Below are positions 1 through 6,989 of a DNA stretch of 9,726 bases, piece by piece. Both the position numbers and the translations under genes were made by a program. Location of the stretch: the NCBI GenBank assembly GCA_030067055.1, contig JASJAL010000148.1:1-9726 (forward strand), written 5' to 3'. Source of the stretch: Kiloniellales bacterium (GTDB taxonomy: Bacteria > Pseudomonadota > Alphaproteobacteria > Kiloniellales > JAKSBE01). Each line of letters begins with the position of its first letter. Position 1 is the stretch's first letter. The notes beneath the pieces were generated by a model, which was not told where the DNA came from, did no database searches, and saw only the letters and a program-made list of their open reading frames with translations.

Positions 1-2453
1 GCAAGCTTCTGACGCTGGGTCTGGGTCAGGCGCTTGCCGGCAAGGCCGACGTCGTAGTCGAGCCCGACCTCGATCACGGATTGGCGCAAATTCTGCTTCT
101 CCAGCACTTCGGTCATGGCGGCGCCGACGATCTCGGCGGCCTGGGCCCGGCCGAAGGCGAGGCGGCCGAAGAGCATATTGTCCTGCAGGCTGGCGGCGGC
201 GTTGTATGTGTCCGGATCGTAGAACGCGACCGGTCCGCTGCCGTCCTTGCTCGGAAGCCTTTCGAGGATTGCGCGCCGGGCCTTGAGAATCCGCGCCTCG
301 AAGCTTTCGGAGGATTCGTCGCTGAGGTCGAGGCGATGCCGCCCCTTGATGTAGCGGAACGGCAGCGCCAGAAAGCGCGCTTGCTCGTCCTCGGACAAAG
401 ATTTGAACCCGCCCTTCTCGGTTCGGCCGATCAAAGCCCGGAACTCCGGCAAGTCGTCGTAGTCGATGAAACTGAATTGCTCGAAGAACGGATGGCCCGG
501 CGGCAGGTCGGCGAAAATCTCGACCATGGTCTGGGCGATGTTGACCGCCATGACTTCCAGGTCGTCCAGCAGGCCCTCGCTTTTCAGGATGCTGACGATG
601 ACCGGGTTCTGCGGCAGGTTCTCGACATCGTAAGCGGGATCGATCGGCGTGCCGAACAGCAGGTTCTCCGCCAGGGTCGCATTGTCGTTATAGCGATCCG
701 GATCGAAGCGGACGACGAGGTCGCCGGCGCCGCGTTCCTCCAGGACCTTGGACAGCTCAGCCCGGGCTTCGAGAAGTCCGTCGGTTAAATCCCGTTTCGC
801 CTTGGGATCTACGGTGCCCTGAAGGCCGAAGCCATAGATGTCCTCTTCCAGGTCGACCAGGCGCAGCATCTCGACCATCTTCTCGGCCAGGTCCTCGGGG
901 CCGGCGGCCCCGCAGGCGTCGTAGTCGATCCAGTCGTCGTTGATGTCCAGGGTGATGTTGCCCGCACGCTCGCTCTCCGCTTCCTCCCGGGCGCGCGTCT
1001 GCGCATCCAGGGCGTCGGACAAGCGCTGAGGCACGTGCTTCAGGCCGTAGAGCAGATTCTCGCCAACGCTCACAGAGAATAGATAGGCATCGTCGCCGAC
1101 ATAGGAAAGGCGGCGCCCTGTCACATACTGTCCAAGACTGCGCAGATCATAGTCGCCGACGGTGATGCGTCCGTTGCTGGGTGGGACCAGGCCGGCCAGC
1201 ATCATGGTCAGGTGGTCCTTGCCGCTGCTGCTTTGACCGACAACCGCGACGTGATCGGTGAGCGCCGCTCGAAAGCTGACGCCATGCAGGACATTGTTGT
1301 CGTTCTCGTCGACCAGGCCGAGGCCGGACACGACCAGTTCGCCGGTCAGCGGCGTAACGTTCTCGCTGTAGGGTTTCTGGTCTTCGGGATCGATCATCTC
1401 CGGGGGATGGAACTGGTCGATCACCTGGTCGTACTTGATCTGGACGTCGTTGCGCTGCTGATCCCAGTCGATCAATTCCTTGATCGGTGCGGGCAGATCC
1501 TTGTAGGCCGCGATGACCGCGACCAGGGCGCCGATGTTCAGCTGCCCGACGATCACCAGGTAGCCGCCCACCGCATAGAAGATGAAGGGCGTCAGCTGCG
1601 ACAGGAAGTTATTGAGAAACTTGACAAAAAACTTGCGCCGAAAGATCTCGTAGCGAATTCGGTAGATCGTGCCCAGCCGGTTGGCGATCTCGGCCCGCTC
1701 GAAGTTCGAGGTATCGTGGGCATGGATCTCCGTGGCGCCGGCGACCACCTCGCCAATCCGCCCGGCGAGGCGCCGGCTGACCAGCTGCCGCTGCCGGCCG
1801 AGCTCGAGGATCCGAACCCGCAGCTTCGGGATCAGGATCGCCTGGACCACCACGATGACCGCCGCGACGCTGCCGAGCCAGACGTTCTGAAGCAGGATGA
1901 AGGCCATGGCGGTCAGCGCCTGGCCGCCGAGGAACACCGGGGTCATGAAGGCGTCGCCGATGAAGCCGCCGAGGGGCTCGACCTCGTCCTTGACCATGGT
2001 CGCGACCTCGGCCTGGCGCACCTTCTTGAAATGCGCGAGGCGAAAGCGGAGAACCCGATCGGTCAGCTCGTAGCGCAGGCGACGCAGCATCCGCTCGCCC
2101 AACTGGCCCTTCAGGGTGTTGATCACGAACTTGAAGGTGCCGTTGATGATCACGAGCATCAGAAACGCGAAGCTGAGGGCGAAGAGCAGGGCCATCTGCT
2201 CCAGCTCGAAGCCCTCGAAGAGCGTCACCGGGCGCCCGAAAAGCGTTTCGCCGAAGGGCATGTTCAGGGTCATGAAGCTCTGGGTCGAGCCGGGACCGGC
2301 GAAGCCCTTGCCCTCGATGCCGTCGTTGACGATCTGCTTCGGCAGCTGCAGCGAGACGAAGTAGAAGGGCAGCGACAGCAGGACCAGGACCAGAATGAAG
2401 AGCTGGTCCCTCTTGCTGTGCTGCCAGATGTACTTGAACAGGTTGGGTTCCAT
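1..2453 (-). CDS. Large ABC exporter, fused permease-ATPase with atypical nucleotide-binding domain (C-terminus missing)
   Basis: This looks like an inner-membrane ABC exporter half-transporter; 817 codons are visible and the C-terminus lies beyond the left edge. The permease part has six likely membrane segments, near residues 17-36, 86-110, 167-188, 191-208, 282-304 and 306-318. A loop of about 50 residues separates the first two, longer than usual. The ATPase domain starts near residue 372. Its Walker A is GQSSSGKD (406-413), with Asp where Ser/Thr is expected. The Q-loop position is Asp454, and the signature site reads LTQTQ (809-813). Walker B and the H-loop are outside the window. About 340 residues separate Walker A and the signature site, far more than the roughly 100-120 usual in this class, so the protein is much longer than the normal 580-620 residues. 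The ATG at 2453 is secure: an in-frame stop lies 16 codons upstream with no other start between. It is divergent from the glycosyltransferase operon, which suggests glycan or lipid export, but the substrate is unknown. Altered motifs may mean weak ATPase activity or a partner subunit. Confidence 0.9.
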   Translation of the reverse strand, partial: MEPNLFKYIWQHSKRDQLFILVLVLLSLPFYFVSLQLPKQIVNDGIEGKGFAGPGSTQSFMTLNMPFGETLFGRPVTLFEGFELEQMALLFALSFAFLMLVIINGTFKFVINTLKGQLGERMLRRLRYELTDRVLRFRLAHFKKVRQAEVATMVKDEVEPLGGFIGDAFMTPVFLGGQALTAMAFILLQNVWLGSVAAVIVVVQAILIPKLRVRILELGRQRQLVSRRLAGRIGEVVAGATEIHAHDTSNFERAEIANRLGTIYRIRYEIFRRKFFVKFLNNFLSQLTPFIFYAVGGYLVIVGQLNIGALVAVIAAYKDLPAPIKELIDWDQQRNDVQIKYDQVIDQFHPPEMIDPEDQKPYSENVTPLTGELVVSGLGLVDENDNNVLHGVSFRAALTDHVAVVGQSSSGKDHLTMMLAGLVPPSNGRITVGDYDLRSLGQYVTGRRLSYVGDDAYLFSVSVGENLLYGLKHVPQRLSDALDAQTRAREEAESERAGNITLDINDDWIDYDACGAAGPEDLAEKMVEMLRLVDLEEDIYGFGLQGTVDPKAKRDLTDGLLEARAELSKVLEERGAGDLVVRFDPDRYNDNATLAENLLFGTPIDPAYDVENLPQNPVIVSILKSEGLLDDLEVMAVNIAQTMVEIFADLPPGHPFFEQFSFIDYDDLPEFRALIGRTEKGGFKSLSEDEQARFLALPFRYIKGRHRLDLSDESSESFEARILKARRAILERLPSKDGSGPVAFYDPDTYNAAASLQDNMLFGRLAFGRAQAAEIVGAAMTEVLEKQNLRQSVIEVGLDYDVGLAGKRLTQTQRQKL
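165..1091 (-). repeat. Three Q-loop-like repeats inside the ABC ATPase domain
   Basis: The pattern D-x-Y-x7-[ED]-N-[LM]-L-[FY]-G occurs three times in the exporter. The copies are at residues 455-470 (bases 1044-1091), 586-601 (651-698) and 748-763 (165-212). The Asp and Tyr stand exactly 10 and 8 residues before the [ED]N pair in every copy. Copies two and three also share FDPD.YN / YDPD.YN, and each is preceded by a helical Arg/Ala/Leu-rich stretch. A normal exporter ATPase has one such segment, after the Q-loop. The copies look like repeated partial duplication of the Q-loop-to-helical-subdomain unit, which accounts for much of the extra length. Similarity outside the motif is weak, so old duplication is an inference. 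Confidence 0.7.
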
Positions 2454-2671
2454 AGGCCCTGCCGTCTCAAGTGCGGCCGCCCGCCGCGCCCGCGAAGCTT
2501 AGCGGAGCGCCTTGAGAGGGTAAACCAGCCACGCCGGGCGTGCCTAAAAGCCCAATCGACTCGCTGCGCCGCCTCGCGTAGGCTTTGCTCCGTTTGGCCC
2601 AATTCGTGGAGGGACGATGCGGGCCTATGTTTTGGTCTGGCGTCGCAACAGGGTAGGGAAGGAGAGGAGGC
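2454..2671. promoter_or_regulatory. Divergent intergenic promoter region with small dyads
   Basis: This 218-base region separates the exporter from the glycosyltransferase operon and must hold promoters for both directions. Three dyads are visible. CACGCC-G-GGCGTG at 2530-2542 is a perfect 6+6 inverted repeat around one base. TCTCAAG (2465-2471) pairs with CTTGAGA (2511-2517). A near-palindrome centred on AAGCTT spans 2491-2504. These could bind a shared regulator. No convincing -35/-10 pair stood out on either strand, so promoter positions are not assigned. Confidence 0.45.
2659..2670 (+). promoter_or_regulatory. Strong ribosome binding site for the first glycosyltransferase
   Basis: A purine-rich run contains AAGGAG at 2659-2664, seven bases before the ATG at 2672, and a second GGAGG at 2666-2670. 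It is the best Shine-Dalgarno sequence in the window and fixes the operon's first start. Confidence 0.75.
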
Positions 2672-3895
2672 ATGGCACGGTCGCGCCGTGACACACGAGT
2701 CCTGATCTACAGCCACGACAGCTTCGGTCTCGGACACCTGCGGCGCTGTCGGACGATCGCCCACTCGCTGGTCGCCAACCACAAGAACCTCTCGGTCCTG
2801 ATCCTCTCGGGATCGCCGATCATCGGCAGCTTCGACTTCCGCGCCCGGGTCGATTTCGTTCGGGTCCCCGGGGTCATCAAGCTGCGCAACGGCGAGTACA
2901 CCTCGCTGAACCTGCACCTGGACATCGAGGAGACCTTGCGGCTGCGTGGCTCGATCATCCGCCACACCGCGGAGATCTTCGATCCCGACGTCTTCATCGT
3001 CGACAAGGAGCCTCAGGGCCTGCGCGGCGAGGTGACCGATACCCTGACCGAGATGAAGACCAGGGGCACCCGCCTGATCCTGGGCCTGCGCGACGTGATG
3101 GACGAGCCGCGGCTTCTGGTGCCGGAGTGGCGCCGCAAGAAGGTGCTGCCGCTGCTGCGCGACATCTACGACGAGATCTGGGTCTTCGGACTCGAGCAAA
3201 TCTGCAATCCGCTGGCCGAGATGAACCTGCCCGGAAAGGTCGAGCGCAAGCTGGTCTACACCGGCTATCTGCCGCGCCGGGTCGGCCAGGCCGAGAGCGT
3301 GCAGGCGCCGGAGATCACCAATCGGCCCTACATCCTGGTCACGCCGGGCGGCGGCGGCGACGGTGCGCCGCTGATCGACTGGGTTCTGCGTGCCTACGAA
3401 TCCGACCGCCTACTGCCCTATCCGGCGCTGCTGGTCTTCGGCCCCTTCATGCCGCCGGAACAGCAGGCCGAGTTCATCGAGCGGGCCGCCGGCCTGGAGA
3501 ACGTCGAGGCGATCACCTTCGACCCGCACATGGAAAGCCTGATGGCCAAGGCGGTCGGGGTGGTCGCCATGGGCGGCTACAACACCTTCTGCGAGATCCT
3601 GTCGCTCGACAAACGGGCCTTGATCGTCCCGCGCGAGTGGCCGCGGCTGGAGCAGACGATCCGAGCCCAGCGCGCCCAGGACCTGGGTTTGGCGCAAATG
3701 CTGCGTGAGGATCCCGCGCACGATCCCGGAATCATGGCCGAGGCGCTGCGCAACCTGCCGACGCAGGGACGGCCTTCCGAGGTCTTCGTGCCGGGCCTGC
3801 TGGACGGACTCGACAACGTGAACCACCTGCTCGCGCCCTGGCTCCGGAAGGGCTTCGAAGCCTTCCCGATCCTGCGCGAGGGGGCCTACTCCTAG
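2672..3895 (+). CDS. COG4671-type glycosyltransferase (MurG/GT28-like), first copy
   Basis: A predicted cytosolic glycosyltransferase of 407 residues with the two-domain GT-B look of MurG-like enzymes. The N-terminal domain opens with a beta strand and the glycine loop GLGHLRR (19-25), followed by LGLRD (137-141) and LVYTGY (194-199). The C-terminal domain has a glycine-rich turn, TPGGGGD (224-230), and MGGYNT (300-305). That last motif is in the place where MurG relatives bind the nucleotide sugar. Members of COG4671 are described only as predicted glycosyltransferases; donor and acceptor are unknown. There is no signal peptide or membrane segment. It is the first gene of the plus-strand operon, with a strong ribosome site, and stops 35 bases before the next gene. 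A related second copy lies at 6990-8180 with the same motifs in the same order, so the two may add different sugars or act on consecutive steps. Confidence 0.88.
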   Translation: MARSRRDTRVLIYSHDSFGLGHLRRCRTIAHSLVANHKNLSVLILSGSPIIGSFDFRARVDFVRVPGVIKLRNGEYTSLNLHLDIEETLRLRGSIIRHTAEIFDPDVFIVDKEPQGLRGEVTDTLTEMKTRGTRLILGLRDVMDEPRLLVPEWRRKKVLPLLRDIYDEIWVFGLEQICNPLAEMNLPGKVERKLVYTGYLPRRVGQAESVQAPEITNRPYILVTPGGGGDGAPLIDWVLRAYESDRLLPYPALLVFGPFMPPEQQAEFIERAAGLENVEAITFDPHMESLMAKAVGVVAMGGYNTFCEILSLDKRALIVPREWPRLEQTIRAQRAQDLGLAQMLREDPAHDPGIMAEALRNLPTQGRPSEVFVPGLLDGLDNVNHLLAPWLRKGFEAFPILREGAYS

Positions 3896-3906
3896 GCCAG
3901 GACCGG

Positions 3907-3928
3907 CGACGAGATTCCTCGACGAGAT
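3907..3928 (+). repeat. 9-base direct repeat before the GT4 start
   Basis: CGACGAGAT occurs at 3907-3915 and again at 3920-3928, two bases before the ATG at 3931. It fills most of the 35-base gap between the first two glycosyltransferase genes. No strong Shine-Dalgarno sequence is present there; the second GAGAT is the closest candidate. The repeat may be chance or a small local duplication. Confidence 0.5.
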
Positions 3929-3930
3929 CC

Positions 3931-5280
3931 ATGGCAGCCGCGTCAGCAGATCCGCCAAGACAGGCCCCCGCGGTCGCGAATTCGGTCGTGGGGTTCGTCC
4001 TCAAGGGCTATCCACGGCTTTCCGAGACCTTCATCGCTCAGGAGATCCGGGCGCTGGAGCGCCGGGGCCTGGAGATCACGATCATCTCCCTGCGCCACCC
4101 GACAGATCCCGAGGTCCATCCGGTGCACCGCGAGATCGAGGCCCCGGTCGTCTACCTGCCGGAATACCTCTATCAGGAGCCGCTGCGCGTGCTGCGCGCC
4201 TGGTGGCGGCTCCGGCGGCAGCCCAGCTACCGTGTCGCCCGCGGCGCTTGGCTAAACGACCTGCGCCGCGACCGGACCCCAAACCGTGTCCGGCGCTTCG
4301 GCCAGGCCCTGGTGCTGGCCGCCGAGTTGGATCCCCGGATCGGCCGGCTGCACGCTCACTTCATCCACACCCCGGGCTCGGTGACCCGCTACGCCAGCCT
4401 GCTGAGCGGCCGGCCCTGGTCCTGCTCTGCCCATGCCAAGGACATCTGGACCACGCCCGACTGGGAAAAGCGGGAGAAGCTGGCAGCCGCGGACTGGACC
4501 GTGACCTGCACCGGCTACGGCGCCGCCCATCTGTCGGCTCTGGCGGAGAGCGGCGGCGGCGAGGTGGCGCTGGTCTATCACGGGCTCGACCTGACGCGAT
4601 TTCCGGCGCCGGCCGAGGCCCAGGGAAGCCTGAACGACGGCGGCGACCCGGCCGCACCTGTGGTCCTGCTCTCGGTCGGGCGGGCGGTCGAAAAGAAGGG
4701 CTACGACCTGCTGCTGCGCGCCCTGGCGGGGCTGCCGGCCGAGCGCGCCTGGCGCCTGGTTCACATCGGCGGCGGACCCTTGGGAAAGAATTTGCAGCAG
4801 CAGGCTCGGAACCTCGGCCTCGAGAAGCGCATCGATTGGCGCGGCGCCCGGGCCCAGGCCGAGGTCCTGGCGGCCTGCCGCGCCGCCGACGTCTTCGTGC
4901 TGGCCAGCCGGGTCTCAGCGGACGGCGACCGGGACGGCCTGCCCAACGTCCTGGTCGAGGCCCAGAGCCAGGGTCTGGCCTGCGTGGCGACCCAGGTCGC
5001 GGCCATCCCCGAGCTGATCGCTTCGGAGGTCACGGGGCTGCTGGTCCCGCCAGAGGATCCGGCGGCGCTCTCGGCCGCGCTGGATCGCCTGATCCGCGAC
5101 CCCGGTTTGCGCCACAGCCTGGGCCAGGCGGGGGCCAAGCGCGTCCGGCAGTCCTTCGACCTGGAAACCTGCATCGGCGAGCTGGCGCTGCGCTTCGGCC
5201 TGGCGGACACCCTCGAGCCCGCGGCCGATGGAGAGACGGAGGGGCAGCGGCTGTGCGCGTCGCTTTCTACGCCCCGCTAA
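3931..5280 (+). CDS. GT4 family glycosyltransferase, colanic-acid/exopolysaccharide type
   Basis: A retaining GT-B glycosyltransferase of 449 residues, resembling family 4 enzymes of exopolysaccharide assembly (WcaL/AmsK-like). After a short variable N-terminus comes FVLKGYPRLSETFI (about residues 22-35), a sequence typical of this subgroup. HAHFIHTPG follows in the middle of the N-terminal domain. The C-terminal domain begins near SVGRAVEKKGYD, where Arg251 and Lys256 are the expected donor-phosphate contacts. The GT4 acidic pair is D335-x7-E343 in DGLPNVLVE, with Asp in place of the usual first Glu. It probably transfers a sugar from a nucleotide donor to a lipid-linked acceptor on the cytoplasmic face of the membrane; the sugar is not predictable. 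The ATG at 3931 is the best start, although the conserved part begins near residue 19, so a GTG about 18 codons downstream is possible. Its last 28 bases overlap the next gene. Confidence 0.92.
   Translation: MAAASADPPRQAPAVANSVVGFVLKGYPRLSETFIAQEIRALERRGLEITIISLRHPTDPEVHPVHREIEAPVVYLPEYLYQEPLRVLRAWWRLRRQPSYRVARGAWLNDLRRDRTPNRVRRFGQALVLAAELDPRIGRLHAHFIHTPGSVTRYASLLSGRPWSCSAHAKDIWTTPDWEKREKLAAADWTVTCTGYGAAHLSALAESGGGEVALVYHGLDLTRFPAPAEAQGSLNDGGDPAAPVVLLSVGRAVEKKGYDLLLRALAGLPAERAWRLVHIGGGPLGKNLQQQARNLGLEKRIDWRGARAQAEVLAACRAADVFVLASRVSADGDRDGLPNVLVEAQSQGLACVATQVAAIPELIASEVTGLLVPPEDPAALSAALDRLIRDPGLRHSLGQAGAKRVRQSFDLETCIGELALRFGLADTLEPAADGETEGQRLCASLSTPR
5238..5244 (+). promoter_or_regulatory. 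Ribosome binding site deciding the GTG start at 5253
   Basis: GGAGGGG lies eight bases before GTG 5253, inside the end of the preceding glycosyltransferase gene. It supports starting the second GT4 at this GTG rather than far upstream, where the same open frame is only a shadow of the earlier gene. Confidence 0.7.
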
Positions 5281-6401
5281 AGCCGCCCGACCATCCCGTA
5301 CCTTCGGGCGACCGCCTGCTGGCCGGGCTGTTCCAGAGCGCCCTGCGCCGTGCCGGCCACGAGGTCGAGTTGGCCTGTCGCCTGCGCAGCCGGGATCCGC
5401 AGGGCGACCCCTCGCGCCAGCAGCGCCTGCAAGCCCTCGGCACCCGCTTGGCCGGGCGCTACGCGGCGCGCTGCCTGAGGCGCCCGGCAGCGCAGCGGCC
5501 CGAGCTCTGGTTCACCTACCATCTCTACTACAAGGCGCCGGATTGGGTCGGCCCCGCCGCGGCCCGGCAGCTCGGCATCCCCTACGTGGCGGCCGAGGCC
5601 TCGGTTGCCGGCAAGCGCGCCGGCGGTCCCTGGGCGATCGGGCACGAGGCCACGCTCGCGGCCCTGGACCAGGCAGCCGCGGTGATCGCCCTCAACCCCG
5701 CCGACCTGCCCTGTCTGCCGCCGGTCCGGCGCCTGCACAGCCTGCCGCCCTTCGCCGACCTGGCGCCGTTTCGCGCCGCCGCCGCCGAACGCGAGCGCCA
5801 TCGCGCCGACCTGGCCGCGTCCTGCGGGCTCGATCCGGAACGCCCCTGGCTGTTGACGGTCGCGATGATGCGCCCGGGCGACAAGCTGGCGTCCTATCGG
5901 GGCCTGGCCGAAGCCCTGGGCGGCCTGACAGACCTCGCCTGGCAGCTGCTGATCGTCGGCGACGGCACCGCCCGCGCCGAGGTCGAGGCCGCCTTCGCCG
6001 CGATCGGGCAGGATCGCCTGCGGTACCTCGGGGAGCGCCCGGCAGCGGCGTTGCCGCCGATCTTCGCCGCCGCCGACCTCTATGCCTGGCCGGCGGTGAA
6101 CGAGGCTTTCGGCATGGCCCTGCTCGAGGCCCAGGGCAGCGGCCTGCCGGTGGTCGCCGGGCGCTATGGCGGGGTCGACGCGGTGGTGGCCGAGGACCGG
6201 GGCGGCCTACTGACCCCGCCGGGCGATATCGCGGCCTTCGCCACGGCGCTGCGGGCCCTGATCGGCGATCCCGAACGGCGCGCGGCGCTCCGCAGAGGGG
6301 CTGGGGAGGCCGCCGCGGCGCACGACCTCGGCGCGGCGTCGGACGCGCTCGATGCAATCCTCCGGCAGGCCCGGGCGGACTTCGGCGCGGAGGGGTCATG
6401 A
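5253..6401 (+). CDS. Second GT4-type glycosyltransferase
   Basis: A 382-residue GT-B glycosyltransferase of the GT4 type. It begins MRVAFYAPLKPP, then SGDRLLAGLFQSALRRAGHEV, the usual first strand and helix. Donor-site features are the strand and loop with MMRPGDKLASY (Arg and Lys as phosphate contacts) and E284-x7-E292 in EAFGMALLE, the canonical GT4 acidic pair. There is no signal peptide or membrane segment, so it acts in the cytosol or at the inner membrane surface. The open frame extends back to 4203, but homology-like sequence begins only at GTG 5253, which has a ribosome site. Its first 28 bases overlap the previous gene in another frame, and its stop overlaps the next start as ATGA (6398-6401), so translation is probably coupled at both ends. 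It is not a close duplicate of the preceding GT4. Donor and acceptor are unknown. Confidence 0.9.
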   Translation: MRVAFYAPLKPPDHPVPSGDRLLAGLFQSALRRAGHEVELACRLRSRDPQGDPSRQQRLQALGTRLAGRYAARCLRRPAAQRPELWFTYHLYYKAPDWVGPAAARQLGIPYVAAEASVAGKRAGGPWAIGHEATLAALDQAAAVIALNPADLPCLPPVRRLHSLPPFADLAPFRAAAAERERHRADLAASCGLDPERPWLLTVAMMRPGDKLASYRGLAEALGGLTDLAWQLLIVGDGTARAEVEAAFAAIGQDRLRYLGERPAAALPPIFAAADLYAWPAVNEAFGMALLEAQGSGLPVVAGRYGGVDAVVAEDRGGLLTPPGDIAAFATALRALIGDPERRAALRRGAGEAAAAHDLGAASDALDAILRQARADFGAEGS

Positions 6402-6988
6402 CCCCGCTGCTGGTGATCCGCCACGGCCGCACGCTCTGGAACCAATCCGGGCGCACCCAGGGCCAGAAGGACAGCCCCCTGACCCCAGAGGCGCGGTCCG
6501 AGGTCGCCAAGTGGCAGCTGCCGAGCGGCTACGAGGACGCCGACTGGTTCGTCAGTCCGCTGGGCCGGGCACGCGAGACCGCCGAGTTGCTGGGCCGGGG
6601 CGACGCCGCGGTCGAGCCCCGGCTGGCCGAGATGTTCTGGGGCGACTGGGAGGGACGGCGACTGGGCGACTTGCGGGCCGAGCTCGGGTCGGCCATGACC
6701 GGCCTGGAAGCCCAGGGATTGGATTTCCGGCCGCCCGGCGGCGAGAGCCCGCGCGAGCTGCAGCGGCGCTTGCAGCCCTTTCTGGAGGACCGCGCCGCCG
6801 CCGGCCGGCCGACGGTCGCCGTGGCGCACAAGGGCGTGGTCCGCGCGATCTACGCGCTGGCGGTCGGCTGGGACATGACCGGACCGCCCCCGGTCAAGCT
6901 GCGCAACGGCGTTGCCCAGGAGTTCCTGCTCGAGTCCGCCGTCCGGCCGAGCCCTGGCCGCCTGAACATTCCGCTCATCGAGGCCTGA
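6398..6988 (+). CDS. Histidine phosphatase (phosphoglycerate mutase-like) family protein
   Basis: A 196-residue member of the histidine phosphatase superfamily, branch 1. The catalytic RHG motif is R8-H9-G10, where His9 would form the phosphohistidine. SPLGRARET (from residue 53) supplies the second Arg (Arg57). Glu78 in the E-x2-WGDWEG stretch is the likely general acid. PGGES occurs at 113-117, and AHKGVVR carries the second His (His144). All core residues are present, so it should be active. The family includes sugar-phosphate, nucleoside-phosphate and protein phosphatases as well as mutases; sequence alone does not give the substrate. Its position between glycosyltransferases, with a 4-base overlap upstream and a 1-base gap downstream, suggests removing phosphate from a sugar or sugar-nucleotide intermediate in the same pathway. 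GGAGGGG at 6389-6395 provides a ribosome site with short spacing. Confidence 0.92.
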   Translation: MTPLLVIRHGRTLWNQSGRTQGQKDSPLTPEARSEVAKWQLPSGYEDADWFVSPLGRARETAELLGRGDAAVEPRLAEMFWGDWEGRRLGDLRAELGSAMTGLEAQGLDFRPPGGESPRELQRRLQPFLEDRAAAGRPTVAVAHKGVVRAIYALAVGWDMTGPPPVKLRNGVAQEFLLESAVRPSPGRLNIPLIEA

Positions 6989-6989
6989 C

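Noticed and set aside
2594..2631. Possible sigma-70 promoter before the first glycosyltransferase (TTCGTG, 17 bases, TATGTT)
   Set aside because: The -35 match is only two of six bases, too weak to call.
1212..2705. 497-codon plus-strand open frame opposite the exporter
   Set aside because: It is antisense to a gene with clear ABC exporter domains, and its composition (Asp, Gln, His, Leu rich, no motifs) is typical of a shadow frame in GC-rich DNA.
4203..5252. Upstream extension that would make the second GT4 a 732-residue fusion
   Set aside because: The extension is Arg/Pro/Gly-rich and lies out of frame over the first GT4 gene; the real N-terminus and a ribosome site are at 5253.
5228..6397. 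Upstream extension of the histidine phosphatase frame to 586 residues
   Set aside because: It is a low-complexity shadow of the GT4 gene; the RHG motif follows directly after ATG 6398.
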